In this document: piece after piece, positions 47,701 to 57,168 of the stretch
How positions within the stretch are numbered: position 1 is the first letter of the stretch
Layout: each line of letters starts with the position of its first letter
Assembly (NCBI GenBank): GCA_963709505.1
Contig: CAVPXC010000005.1
Coordinates: 279,218 to 343,217 of the forward strand
Length of the DNA: 64,000 bases
DNA from: CAVPXC01 sp963709505
GTDB lineage: Bacteria; Chloroflexota; Anaerolineae; JAAEKA01
Reading direction: 5' to 3'
The notes under the pieces: model-generated
The model's database searches: none
What the model was told of the DNA's origin: nothing
The model's input: the letters and a program-made list of their open reading frames with translations, nothing else
Program-made: the position numbers and the translations under genes

Positions 47701-49967
47701 GTGTCGACTATCCCTTCGGTCGCCGATTGGCCCGCCGGCGACGCCGACTTGTCGCCAATTGAGCGCCTACAGCACCGGGTGATCTTCCAGCCAGCCGGCC
47801 GTCAGGGCCTCGTCCCTGACGGAACCAGCCTGCTGGATGCCGCGCGCCTGCTGGGCGTTCAGATCGAGTCGATCTGCGGCGGCCGGCAGACCTGCTCCAA
47901 GTGCCAGGTTCGCGTCGAGGAGGGCTATTTCACGCGCTACAGCGTCGAGTTCGACAGCCGATCACGTCAGCAGCGAGGCGGAGCGGGAGCAAAGCTACCG
48001 GCTGGAAAAGGGCCTGTTGCCTGGCTGCCGCATGTCGTGCGCGGCCTTGGTGCAGGGCGACGTGCTGGTGACCGTGCCCGAGGAGAGCCAGGCCCACAAA
48101 CAGGTGGTGCGCAAGGCCGCCACCGAGCGGGCGATCCGGATCAACCCAGCCTCGCGGCTGTGTTATGTCGAACTACCCCCGGCCAGCCTGGAGGATGAGC
48201 GCAGCGACTGGGCGCGACTGGCCGACGAGCTGGCGGCCCGCTTTGGCCTGGAGCGCGGCCTGCTGAGGATCGATTTCGCAATCCTGCCCACCCTGCAGCC
48301 GGCGCTACAGGCCGGCCGGACCCGGCTCGCCGATGGTCACCTCGTGCATGGCGTAACCGCTACCGTCTGGCAGGACCAGGAGGTGATCCGTGTCCAACCC
48401 GGCTATCACGAGCTGGCCTACGGCGTGGCGGTGGACGTGGGCACGACGACCGTGGTGGCCCATCTGAGTGAGCTGCGCACCGGCCGGCTGCTGGCCACCG
48501 AAAGCTGCATGAACCCGCAGATCAGCTATGGCGAGGACTTGATCTCGCGCATCTCCTACGCCATGGAATACGCCAACGGCCTGGCTATGTTGAACAACGC
48601 GGTGATCCAGGCGCTCAACGGGCTGATCAACGACGCGACCGCCAATGCCGGCCTTGTGCCGGAGGATGTCGTCGATCTGGTGGTGGTAGGAAACACCATC
48701 ATGCACCACATTTTCCTCGGCATCGATCCCCGGGAGCTAGGCGGCGCGCCGTTTGCACCGGCGATCAAGGAGCCGGTGGACGTGAAAGCCCGCGACCTGG
48801 GCTTGCGGGTCAGCCGCGGCGCTTTCGTCCACATGCCGCCGGTCGAGGCCGGCTACATCGGCGCAGACAACGTGGCGGCGATCATTGCGGAGGAGCCGCA
48901 TCGACGCGACGCCATCACACTCCTGATCGACGTAGGCACGAACGGTGAGATCGTTCTGGGCAACCGCAACGAATTGCTTTCCGCCTCATCCCCTACCGGC
49001 CCCGCGTTCGAGGGCGCGCAGGTGCGCCACGGCATGCGCGCGGCGCCCGGCGCGATCGAGCGGGTGCGCATTGACCCGACCACTCTGGCGGTGCGCTTCA
49101 AGGTGATTGGGCGCGAGGAGTGGGTGGAGTCGGAGGTGTCACGTGTCGGGTATCAAGTGTCAGGAGACGGAGAAGAGGGATTGAGACCCAAAAGAGGCGC
49201 GGGAGCAGCGGCAGAGGCAGCGTGAGAAGGACCAGACGGAATTGAAGGCGGCTGGCATTTGCGGATCGGGCATTATCGAGGCGATTGCGGAGTTGTTTAA
49301 GGCTGGGCTGGTGGATGCCAGCGGCCGCTTCGTGGCCGCGGCGCCGACTGACCGGCTGTGCTTTGAGGCGCCCAACGGATCGTCGCGCCCGGGCAAGGCC
49401 CATTTTGTGCTGGCCAGACCACACGAGACCAGCACCGGCCGCGAGATCGTCGTCCACAGCGACGACGTCCGGGCTATCCAGCTCGCCAAGGCCGCGCTCT
49501 ACGCCGGCGCCAAGCTGCTGATGCGCCAATATGGCCTGCAACAGGTGGACCGCATCGTGCTGGCCGGCGCGTTCGGGTCGTACATCGATCCGCTACACGC
49601 CATGATCTTGGGCTTGATCCCGGATTGTGACCTGGAGCACGTGTTCGCCGTAGGCAACGCAGCCGGCGACGGTGCGCTGATCATGCTGCTCGACCGCGAC
49701 AAGCGACTGGAGGCGGCGCAGCTGGCCGAGACCATCCGCCACATTCAAACAGCCACCGATCCCTATTTCCAGGACGAGTTCGTCAACGCAATCCACCTCC
49801 CGCACATGCACGACCCATACCCGCACCTGGCGGCTGTGCTTGCCGACGCCGAAACGGCTCGCGTCATCACGGCCCCTAGCCGCGCCGATAGCAGCGAGAC
49901 CGACAGCGACCGGGCGGCTCGCCGCAGTAAACGCAGAGAGAAGAGACAGGTGAAGGCTGCGAGCTGA
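47701..49967 (+). CDS. Reductive activator of corrinoid proteins (RACo/ASKHA type), broken
   Basis: The N-terminal [2Fe-2S] ferredoxin domain has CGGRQTCSKCQVRV and LPGCRMSC. A middle domain and an actin-like ASKHA ATPase follow (VAVDVGTTTVVAHL, VVVGNTIMHHIF, LLIDVGTNGEIVLGN, GICGSGIIEAIAEL, IVLAGAFGSYIDP). These proteins use ATP and electrons to re-reduce inactive Co(II) in corrinoid methyltransferase proteins, fitting the corrinoid gene next door. The frame breaks near 47965. Again at 49139-49240, a GACAC-type heptamer repeat plus extra bases interrupt the protein just before GICGSG. GTG 47701 follows GAGGAAGGA. Confidence 0.75.
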
Positions 49968-49969
49968 CA

Positions 49970-50100
49970 AGAGTGTCGGAGTGTCAGGTGTCGGAGTGTC
50001 AAGTCGGAGGTAGGCAGTCACCATTGACCCAATACTCCGACACATGACACCCTGACACCTGACACATGACACTCCGACACCTGACACACGACACTTTCGA
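49970..50100. repeat. Inverted pair of GACAC heptamer arrays
   Basis: GTGTCGGAGTGTCAGGTGTC units (49974-50008) face GACACCTGACACATGACAC units (50036-50095). The sequence matches the array at 26820-26861 and the insertion inside the upstream gene. Confidence 0.8.
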
Positions 50101-50157
50101 GACCGCCACCCAGACACCATCGATCCCTCACGAAGACAGGTTTTCAAGGAAACAACC

Positions 50158-50847
50158 ATGAGCGACCCGCTCGAAGGCCTGCCGCTAGAGCTGCAGGATC
50201 TCTACATCAAGATGCAGGATGACCTTTACGATGGCCTCAAGGCCGAGGTCGTCGAGGGCACGGTCGAAGCCCTGGATAAGTGGCAACAAGCGCCGGGCGA
50301 TGTCCTCGACCGCGGCTTGGTGGCCGGCATGGAGATCGTCGGCGAGGATTTTCGCGACGGGATCTTGTTCGTGCCCGAAGTGCTACTCGCGGCCAAGGCC
50401 ATGAAGGGCGCGATGGAAATCCTCCGGCCTCTGCTGACCGAGGCCAAAGACACCCATCGCCAGGGCACGGTGGTCATCGGCACGGTAAAAGGCGACATTC
50501 ACGACATCGGCAAGAATTTGGTCGGCATGATGCTGGAAGGCGCGGGCTTCGAGGTGATCAACCTGGGTATCAACGTGGACGCCGATAAGTTCATCGCCGC
50601 GATCCGCGAGCACAACGCCGACATTCTGGGCATGTCCGCCCTACTGACGACGACTATGCCCTACATGAAAACCGTCATCACGCGGCTGATCGAAGACGGC
50701 CTGCGTGAAAAAATCATCGTCATCGTGGGCGGCGCGCCCCTCTCCGAAGCTTTTGCCGAGGACGTCGGTGCGGATCGCTACTGCAAGGATGCCGGCGTAG
50801 CCGTCGAAGCCGCTAAGGCGTTGATGCAGATGCGGCGGAGGCAGTGA
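50158..50847 (+). CDS. Corrinoid (B12)-binding methyl-carrier protein
   Basis: A 229-residue protein. A helical cap (about 1-90, PEVLLAAKAMKGAMEILRPL) is followed by a Rossmann-like B12 domain with the lower-ligand motif GDIHDIGKNLVGMML (His about 118), and SALLTTTMPYM and VGGAPLSEAFAEDVGAD. Such proteins shuttle methyl groups between a substrate methyltransferase and an acceptor. The flanking activase and methyltransferase-like genes complete a system. The gene is intact. Confidence 0.92.
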   Translation: MSDPLEGLPLELQDLYIKMQDDLYDGLKAEVVEGTVEALDKWQQAPGDVLDRGLVAGMEIVGEDFRDGILFVPEVLLAAKAMKGAMEILRPLLTEAKDTHRQGTVVIGTVKGDIHDIGKNLVGMMLEGAGFEVINLGINVDADKFIAAIREHNADILGMSALLTTTMPYMKTVITRLIEDGLREKIIVIVGGAPLSEAFAEDVGADRYCKDAGVAVEAAKALMQMRRRQ

Positions 50848-50946
50848 GCAGTGAACAGTAAACAGTGAACAGTAAACTGATCCTTCACTGCTTTCCCGTT
50901 CACTGTTCACTGTTCACTGTTCACTGTTCACTGTTCACTGTTCACA
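50845..50946. repeat. Inverted pair of GAACAGT heptamer arrays
   Basis: GTGAACAGTAAACAGTGAAC units (50845-50878) face TTCACTGTTCACTGTTCACT units (50909-50946). The same units recur at 59238-59270 and 59468-59586. Confidence 0.85.
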
Positions 50947-50964
50947 AAACGACCCGAGAAAACC

Positions 50965-51948
50965 ATGACAGACCACCTCCTAGAACTACTAGACCGCAAA
51001 CCACTCGTCCTCGGCGACGGCGCGATGGGAACGATGTTACAACAGGCCGGCTTGACCGACGGCGGCGCGCCGGAGCTGTGGAACGTCACCCACCCGGACG
51101 CTGTGCGGGCGATCTACCAGGGCTATGCCGATGCCGGCAGTGACATTATCACGGCAAACACCTTCGGTGGCACCCGCTACCGCCTGAAGCTGCACCACCT
51201 CCAGGATCGGGTCTTTGAGCTCAACCAGGCCGGCGCCGCGCTTGCGCGTGAGGTGGCCGGCGTCGAGCGGCTTGTAGCAGGCTCGATGGGTCCAACCGGC
51301 GAACTGATCGAGCCACTCGGCAGCCTGACCCTGGACGACGCTCGGGCGGCCTTCGCCGAGCAGGCCCTCGGCCTTGAGGCCGGCGGCGCCGACTTCGTCC
51401 TGGTCGAGACCATGAGCGCGCTCGACGAGGTGCAGGCTGCCGTGGAAGGGGTCCGCCAGACCACGCAACTGCCGGTTGTGGTGACCATGACCTTCGACAC
51501 CAACTTTCGGACGATGATGGGCGTGACCCCGGCGCGCGCTGTGCGAACCCTTTTCGAATGGGGCGTGACCGTGATCGGCGCCAACTGCGGCAATGGGCCG
51601 GCCGAAATCGAGCGCATCCTGTGGGAGATGGCCCAGGCCAAGCCAGAGGGCGCGATCTTGATGGCCCAGTCCAATGCCGGCTTGCCACGCTGGAGCGAAG
51701 GCGGCATCGCCTATGACGGCACACCCGATGTGATGGCCGGCTATGCCCAACGGATGCGAGCCCTGGGCGTGCGGGTGATCGGCGCCTGCTGTGGCAGCAC
51801 GCCGGAGCACCTCGCCCGCATGCGTCAGGCGCTGGACGGGCCGCCGCTGGAGACCTATCAACCATCTTTTGAAGTTGGCGATACCTTGGCCGGTGACTCG
51901 TCACAGCGGCGCGCGGAGCGGCGATCTGCGCGACCCAAGGTCTCGTAG
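50965..51948 (+). CDS. Homocysteine S-methyltransferase-like protein (MetH N-terminal type)
   Basis: A 327-residue TIM barrel. It opens LVLGDGAMGTMLQQAGL with NTFGG, GSMGPTGELIEPLG, ETMSALDE, GANCGNGP and the zinc motif GACCGSTPEH. In MetH-like enzymes this barrel moves methyl groups to or from the cobalt. With the corrinoid carrier and activase upstream, it is probably the methyltransferase of the system. A separate substrate-specific methyltransferase may be encoded elsewhere. The C-terminal tail after residue 300 is unstructured. Confidence 0.88.
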   Translation: MTDHLLELLDRKPLVLGDGAMGTMLQQAGLTDGGAPELWNVTHPDAVRAIYQGYADAGSDIITANTFGGTRYRLKLHHLQDRVFELNQAGAALAREVAGVERLVAGSMGPTGELIEPLGSLTLDDARAAFAEQALGLEAGGADFVLVETMSALDEVQAAVEGVRQTTQLPVVVTMTFDTNFRTMMGVTPARAVRTLFEWGVTVIGANCGNGPAEIERILWEMAQAKPEGAILMAQSNAGLPRWSEGGIAYDGTPDVMAGYAQRMRALGVRVIGACCGSTPEHLARMRQALDGPPLETYQPSFEVGDTLAGDSSQRRAERRSARPKVS

Positions 51949-52027
51949 ACGTACACATGCTTACTCAACCGGGCTTATTTCCTACTCAATCAGCTCGGTT
52001 GGTGACTGGTCAGAGCCGATGAGCGCA

Positions 52028-52059
52028 GATTGGACCTTTCTCTGAAGAAAGGTCCAATC
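52028..52059. repeat. GGACCTTTC hairpin
   Basis: GATTGGACCTTTC and GAAAGGTCCAATC around a 6-base loop, identical arms to 40450-40542. It lies in the 133-base gap after the methyltransferase gene. Confidence 0.85.
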
Positions 52060-52081
52060 CAAATCGTTAGGATCAAAGTAC

Positions 52082-52402
52082 ATGGCAAGCTTCTCGGCAA
52101 AACTACAACGACGCGATACACTGTTGCGAGGCCTGCTGCTGATCGTCGCGCTTGTGCTTGGGCTGGTGCTGGCGAACACCGCTGCATCGCTGTTTGCGGT
52201 TTGGCAATTGGACCCGGGCTCCACAGTGCCCGGTCCGTGGAGCGGTCTGTTTGATGCCCGCCGCGCGACCCAGAACACCGACTCGCTGGCCTTGCTGGGA
52301 ACAGCGCTGTTCGGCGGCGCCAGCCTCGCCTGCCTGGTCTTCTTCCTCGAGCGCCTGGTCAAGACCCTCTGGCGCTGGCTGCGCGACCAGATCGACAAAT
52401 GA
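52082..52402 (+). CDS. Small two-helix membrane protein
   Basis: A 106-residue protein with a hydrophobic segment at about 17-40, an extracytoplasmic loop rich in Pro/Gly/Ser (about 41-66) and a second segment at about 68-90, ending basic (RWLRDQIDK). The stop overlaps the fdhD start by four bases (ATGA 52399-52402), so they are cotranslated. Unrecognised; perhaps a membrane anchor for a dehydrogenase. Confidence 0.6.
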   Translation: MASFSAKLQRRDTLLRGLLLIVALVLGLVLANTAASLFAVWQLDPGSTVPGPWSGLFDARRATQNTDSLALLGTALFGGASLACLVFFLERLVKTLWRWLRDQIDK

Positions 52403-53172
52403 ATACGATGGACGGAGCAGTGCCATGGCGCTACATGCGATGGGACGCCGGTGAGGCTAAGGTCGTCGACGGCGCGCTGGTCGACGAACAGTGGGTGCAC
52501 ATCCACGTCAACGGCCTGGAGCTAGCATCGATCATGGCTAGCCCCGTCCAATTGGACTGGCTGGCGCTTGGCTTCCTGCGTTCCGAAGGCCTGATCGACG
52601 GCCTGCAGGATGTGCGATTGGTAGAGGTGTGTCCGAACAAGGCTTGCGTCGACGTCTGGTTGCACAAAGTGGACTTTGCGCTGCCTTCTCGAGCGATTGT
52701 CACCTCGGGCTGCGGCGGCGGGCTGACCTTCGACGACCTGAGCCAACGCGTGCCGCCGGTTCAGGATGACATGCGGTTGACACCGCAACAGATCAACGAG
52801 AGCATGCGCCAGCTGCTGGCGGCCGCGACGTTGTACGGCATTAGCCGCGGCGTGCATACGTCGGCGTTGAGCGATGGCCAGCGGCTCGTGGTGGTGGCCG
52901 AAGATGTGGGCCGCCACAACACGATCGACAAGCTCTGGGGTTTCTGCCTCAGCCAAGATTTGGATCCAGCCGGGCACCTGTTGCTGGCAACAGGCCGCAT
53001 CAGCTCGGAGATGATCAACAAGGCAGCCAAGATGCGGCTGCCCGTCGTGGTCAGCCGGACATCACCCACCGGCCTGAGCGTGCGCCTCGCACAGGAGTGG
53101 AATATGACGCTCGTAGGCTACGCACGCGGGAATAGTTTCAACGTCTACACCGGTGAATGGCGACTGACCTGA
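52399..53172 (+). CDS. fdhD: Formate dehydrogenase accessory sulfurtransferase FdhD
   Basis: A 257-residue protein that transfers sulfur to the Mo/W-bis-MGD cofactor of formate dehydrogenase. Family segments are LDWLALGFLRSEGLI, IVTSGCGGG (single conserved Cys where some homologues have two), GVHTSALSD, AEDVGRHNTIDKL and TGRISSEMINKAAKM, with RTSPTGLSVRLA. The dehydrogenase itself is not in the window. Beside the corrinoid genes, it points to C1 metabolism. Confidence 0.93.
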   Translation: MNTMDGAVPWRYMRWDAGEAKVVDGALVDEQWVHIHVNGLELASIMASPVQLDWLALGFLRSEGLIDGLQDVRLVEVCPNKACVDVWLHKVDFALPSRAIVTSGCGGGLTFDDLSQRVPPVQDDMRLTPQQINESMRQLLAAATLYGISRGVHTSALSDGQRLVVVAEDVGRHNTIDKLWGFCLSQDLDPAGHLLLATGRISSEMINKAAKMRLPVVVSRTSPTGLSVRLAQEWNMTLVGYARGNSFNVYTGEWRLT

Positions 53173-53217
53173 TAATAGGTCAAGCTCTGCATTCATAGTG
53201 ATCACGGGTAAAAGCGA

Positions 53218-54180
53218 ATGACTGATCAAATCAATCGTCAGCAATTGTTCGAAGATCTGGCCAATGCTCGCAGCGAGCTGATGCGTTCGCTGCTGTTTCT
53301 GAGCGAGCAAGAGGCGATGGTGCCGGGCGTCCATGGCGAATGGTGTGCGCGCGACGTCATCAGCCACATCACGGCGCGGGAATGCACAGCCTGGGCGGCC
53401 GTACACAATCTGGTGCAGGAAGGCGATCCTCAGTTTCCCAGCCCGCACGATGATCGCGAGTTCAACCAAGCTGCGGTGCGGCGGCGCAAGGAATTCTCGT
53501 TGCGCGAGATCATCGATGAAATGGATGGCATGCGCGGCCAGACCCTGAAATATACGCGCAAAATGCACAACAACGAGCTGTACGGCCTCTTCGAGGTCCG
53601 AGCCAACCACGACATGAAGAGCCTGGCCGAGGTGTTGCAAGAGTTGCTAGACCACGACTACCAGCATGCTGGCTCGATTTGGGCCTGGCGCGCCGAAACA
53701 GGCACCCTGCATCGGAGCAACTTCCGCCGGATACTCACCGGCGAGCGCAGCCAGTTGATGAATGCCCTTGGAGGCATGTTCGATAGAGATATGGTTTCCG
53801 AAGAAGTTTGCGGCTACTGGACCGTGCGCGACGTGATGGCCCACATCCTGAGTTGGGACGACGAGGTGCTGCGCACAACCACACATTGGACAGACAAGCG
53901 CCCCTGGCAGGATGAAGCGTTGTATGATGACGAATGGAACGAGATCGAGGTCGCCAAGCGGATGGATATGAGTGTAATCGACCTGGCGGACGGGCTTGCG
54001 ACGTCCCACCGCCGGCTGGTACAGTTGTTCGATGAGTTGAGCGACCGGGACCTGGCGACTATGGGCTTGACGCCGTGGGGCGAACGCATGGCGCTACTCA
54101 GCTTCCTCCATCAAATGGCCAAACACGACGCGATGCACCGCCCCGATCTCGAGCGCATGCCGCGCCGAGCGCGGCGATGA
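53218..54180 (+). CDS. Tandem DinB/ClbS-like four-helix protein
   Basis: A 320-residue protein with two related halves (about 1-165 and 170-315). Each starts with a helix, then WCARDVISHITAREC or WTVRDVMAHILSWDD, and ends near DHDYQHAGS or MAKHDAMHRPD. The paired His residues suit DinB-type metal sites. The DinB superfamily includes thiol transferases and toxin-resistance proteins. The duplicated form here is less common; the role is unknown. Confidence 0.7.
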   Translation: MTDQINRQQLFEDLANARSELMRSLLFLSEQEAMVPGVHGEWCARDVISHITARECTAWAAVHNLVQEGDPQFPSPHDDREFNQAAVRRRKEFSLREIIDEMDGMRGQTLKYTRKMHNNELYGLFEVRANHDMKSLAEVLQELLDHDYQHAGSIWAWRAETGTLHRSNFRRILTGERSQLMNALGGMFDRDMVSEEVCGYWTVRDVMAHILSWDDEVLRTTTHWTDKRPWQDEALYDDEWNEIEVAKRMDMSVIDLADGLATSHRRLVQLFDELSDRDLATMGLTPWGERMALLSFLHQMAKHDAMHRPDLERMPRRARR

Positions 54181-54186
54181 TTGCCA

Positions 54187-54227
54187 ATCAAAAACGCCGA
54201 GCTTTGTGCAAGCTCGGCGTTTTTGAT
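54187..54227. terminator. Bidirectional terminator
   Basis: ATCAAAAACGCCGAGCTT pairs perfectly with AAGCTCGGCGTTTTTGAT around TGTGC, giving U tracts on both strands. It separates convergent genes. Confidence 0.92.
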
Positions 54228-54269
54228 CTCGGTTTTTGGGCCGTACCGAGCTATGAGCTGACTGATGCC

Positions 54270-55394
54270 TTATAATTTAGTAGCTTTGACCTGGTTCCAG
54301 CAAAAGAGGGGAATCGGGCTGGTCGTCGACGACTCTGGCTCAGGCAGCGCGGTCAGTCGAGTGGCCTGGTCGAGGGTCAATCGCCGGTCATAAACAGCCG
54401 CCAGGGTTGAACCCATCCGGTCCATCGGCAGGCCCGACCGCACCATCATGTCGTCGTCTGCCCAATGCTCGCGTAGGGAACGATAGCTCCACTCGGCCGT
54501 GATCAATCCCTCGGTGGAGTCGGTTCCCATCTCAACCAAAATGCCGTTCGTGCGCGGGGTCAGCGCAGCCGGCGCGGCAATCAGCGAACGGCCGATATAG
54601 GGGGTGTCGTCGGCCGGGGTGAATGGGTTGTAACCGACGGCGAAGCTCGCTACGCCGTAGAGTTGGCTGTCCTCCACCCGGGCCAGCAGCCCCTGGCGCT
54701 GGCGGTGGACGTGCACCGGCTTGGTGACCGCTCCCAGGCCGATCAAGGCCTCGGCGCCGGCAAACGCCAACAGCCGCCCCGCCTCCGGATACAACGCGTC
54801 ACCGCCGATCAGCAGCCCCAGCCGCCCAACCGGCGTCTGGATGGCCTGCCAGCCCCGGCCCGGCTCGACCAGGGGATGCTCATCGCCCGGCAGGACCACG
54901 GCAGCCTGTTGACCCAGTTGTTGGCCGTCCGGGCCGAAGACCATTGCCAGGTGGCGTACAACGCCGTCGGTCGGGTCTTCAAGATAGGACGAGCCCGCCA
55001 CCACGGTCATGCCGTGGTGGCGAGCAATGGCGCCAAACAGAGACGTATAGCTCTCCCACACATCTTCAGGCCGGCGCAGCAGCAAGCCTTCGAGCGCAGC
55101 GCCGAAATCCACGCCTAGCATGCCGGCTGCGCCGCCGGCCAGCCGAGCCTGGGCGCGCGTCCAGAAGGATGCATTAATGCGCCGGGCCCGGTCCGCCTGC
55201 TTGAGCAGCCCCGTGCGCCCTCCTTTGGTCACCAGCGCCGCCGCCATCAGACCGGTAAACTGCGGGAAGACAAGCAGCCGCACGCGCTTGGTCTGCGCCA
55301 GGCGCACGAAGCGCAGGAGGTGTTGTTCGAGTTCCTCGCGATCCTGCGGCAGACGGATCTTTAGTTGAACACAGCCGACGACGATTTGGTCCAT
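54270..55394 (-). CDS. Nitrilase-superfamily protein lacking catalytic residues
   Basis: A 374-residue protein with the nitrilase fold layout. The usual catalytic Glu segment reads LLVFPQFTGL (Gln for Glu), the Lys segment GQQAAVVLPGDEHPL lacks the Lys, and the Cys elbow LGLLIGGDALYPEAGRLLAF has Gly instead of Cys. All three catalytic positions are therefore lost while the framework is conserved. It is likely a binding or regulatory pseudoenzyme. ATG 55394 follows GGAG; longer upstream frames cross an inverted repeat and look non-coding. Confidence 0.75.
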   Translation of the reverse strand: MDQIVVGCVQLKIRLPQDREELEQHLLRFVRLAQTKRVRLLVFPQFTGLMAAALVTKGGRTGLLKQADRARRINASFWTRAQARLAGGAAGMLGVDFGAALEGLLLRRPEDVWESYTSLFGAIARHHGMTVVAGSSYLEDPTDGVVRHLAMVFGPDGQQLGQQAAVVLPGDEHPLVEPGRGWQAIQTPVGRLGLLIGGDALYPEAGRLLAFAGAEALIGLGAVTKPVHVHRQRQGLLARVEDSQLYGVASFAVGYNPFTPADDTPYIGRSLIAAPAALTPRTNGILVEMGTDSTEGLITAEWSYRSLREHWADDDMMVRSGLPMDRMGSTLAAVYDRRLTLDQATRLTALPEPESSTTSPIPLFCWNQVKATKL

Positions 55395-55413
55395 GGTACG
55401 CTCCGGAGGGGGA

Positions 55414-55500
55414 GAGCAGGATTTGCGGAATGGAAGGATCGGAAGGGAGTGCGCAAAATGGGATCGCCTCTCAGATCCTTCCATTCCGCAAATCCTGCTC
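55414..55500. repeat. Perfect 27-base inverted repeat
   Basis: Arms at 55414-55440 and 55474-55500 (starting GAGCAGGATTTGCGG) are exact complements around a 33-base loop. It fills the 112-base gap between gltX and the nitrilase-like gene. Confidence 0.9.
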
Positions 55501-55506
55501 TTTCCT

Positions 55507-57025
55507 CTATTGATTGGCCAGCAACACGTCCCTAGCAGAAGCCAACCGCGCGACGGTGCGGTCGCGGCCAAGAATCGCAATGGTCTCGAACAACGGCGGC
55601 GAGACCTTGGTGCCGGTGACTGCTACGCGGATCACCTGAAAGAGCTGGCGCACTTTGAGCCCCAGCTCCTCGGCGAGCTCGCGCAAGGTCAACTCGATGG
55701 GATCGTGTTCGAACTCCTGCAACGCGCCAAGCGCGACCATGCTGGCCTCGAGTGCCGCCACCGTCTGCGCTGCGGTCATCTTTTCGGCGATCAGCTCGGC
55801 GGGTTCCGGGTAGCTGAGCAGGCCATCCTCGAAAAAGAAGGTAAGCATCGGCCCGGCCTCGGCCAGGGTTTTGATACGCTCTTTGATCAATGGCACAGCC
55901 GGCCGCAGCTCCGGCCGCTTGGCCATCTCGTCCTCGCTCATGTGTAAACTCTTGGCGACAAAGGGCAACAATCGGACGTACAGATCGTCGTCCTCTAAAT
56001 TGCGGATCGTGACGCCGTTGAGCCAGGCCAGTTTCTCGTAGGGAAAGGCGGCCGGCGCCGGGTTGATACCAGAGATTTCAAAGGCATCGATGGCCTGTTG
56101 CTGCGAAAAGACTTCGGTGCTGCCGTCCAGGCTCCAGCCGATGTTGGCCAGAAAGTTGAACATCGCCTCCTGGACGTAGCCGACAGCTTTGTAGTTCTTG
56201 ACATAGACCGGGATCGTCGTACCGTCGGGGTTATGGATCTCCCGCTTTTTCATCTTGCCCTGGCCGTTGGGGTTGAGGATCACCGGCAAGTGCGCCCAGA
56301 CCGGCGGCTGCCAGCCAAAGGCCTGGTAGAGCAGCACGCCTAGCGGCACGCTGCTCAGCCACTCGTCGCCGCGCATAATGTGGCTGATCTGCATGAAGTG
56401 GTCGTCTACCACAGCCGCCAGGTGATAGGTCGGCCACCGATCGGTTTTGAGCAACACGGCATCCTGCAGCAGGCTGTGGTTGAAGCTGATATCGCCGCGG
56501 ATTGCGTCGTGGAAAGTCGTCTTGCCCTTGAGCGGCTCGATCGCCAGACGAATGACGGAGGGATCGCCGGCGGCCTCGTGCTGGGCGCGTTGCTCGCGAA
56601 GTCAGCGTGCGACAGTGGCGATCGTAGCCGGTCTGTTGCTTTTTTGTCCGTTGCTCGGCGCGCACGGCCTCCAGCCGCGCCTCCGTACAGTAGCAGCGAT
56701 AGGCGTGGCCGTTCTCCAGCAGCCAGTTGGCCCACTGTTGATAGATCGGCAGCCGCTGGCTTTGCAGATACGGCCCGTAATCGCCGCCGACCTCAGGACC
56801 CTCGTCCCAGTCCAGGCCCAGCCAGCTCAGGCTCGCTTCGATGTCGCTGAGCGAATCTTTGACCAGGCGTTTGCGGTCGGTGTCCTCGATCCGCAGGATG
56901 AATTTGCCGCTATGACGGCGGGCGAACAGCCAGTTGAAGAGTGCCGTACGCGCCCCGCCGACATGCAGATAGCCGGTCGGGCTGGGCGCAAAACGGACGC
57001 GAACGGGGGTAGTATCAGTTGACAT
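55507..57025 (-). CDS. gltX: Glutamyl-tRNA synthetase, frameshifted
   Basis: Class I synthetase of about 506 residues that charges tRNA with Glu. ATG 57025 opens the catalytic fold with the HIGH equivalent HVGG (PSPTGYLHVGGARTALFNWL) and RIEDTDRKR. The C-terminal part has DDHFMQISHIMRGDEWLSS and the KMSKS-type loop GQGKMKKREI (KMKKR, one residue off the consensus), then the anticodon-binding helices. The frame breaks near 56600 between YDRHCRTL and the GDPSVIRLAIEPLKGKTTF segment. A single-base error in an essential gene is the likely cause. Confidence 0.9.
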
Positions 57026-57082
57026 GATGGGTTAACTCGTTTGCAGTGTGAATCTCGGCCAGCTCGCCGTGCCGGATGCTCG

Positions 57083-57157
57083 CTGCTCGGGCCGGTCGCT
57101 ACCGGCCGTGAGCGGCCCAAGCGATTTACATCGCTCGGTCGGAGACCGGCCCGAGCA
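57083..57157. repeat. Inverted repeat with CTGCTCGGGCCGGTC arms
   Basis: CTGCTCGGGCCGGTC (57083-57097) and GACCGGCCCGAGCAG (57143-57157). A related CGGTCGGAGACCGGCCCGAG occurs at about 36770-36789 inside the hydrolase gene. Confidence 0.75.
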
Positions 57158-57168
57158 GGGTAATGATT

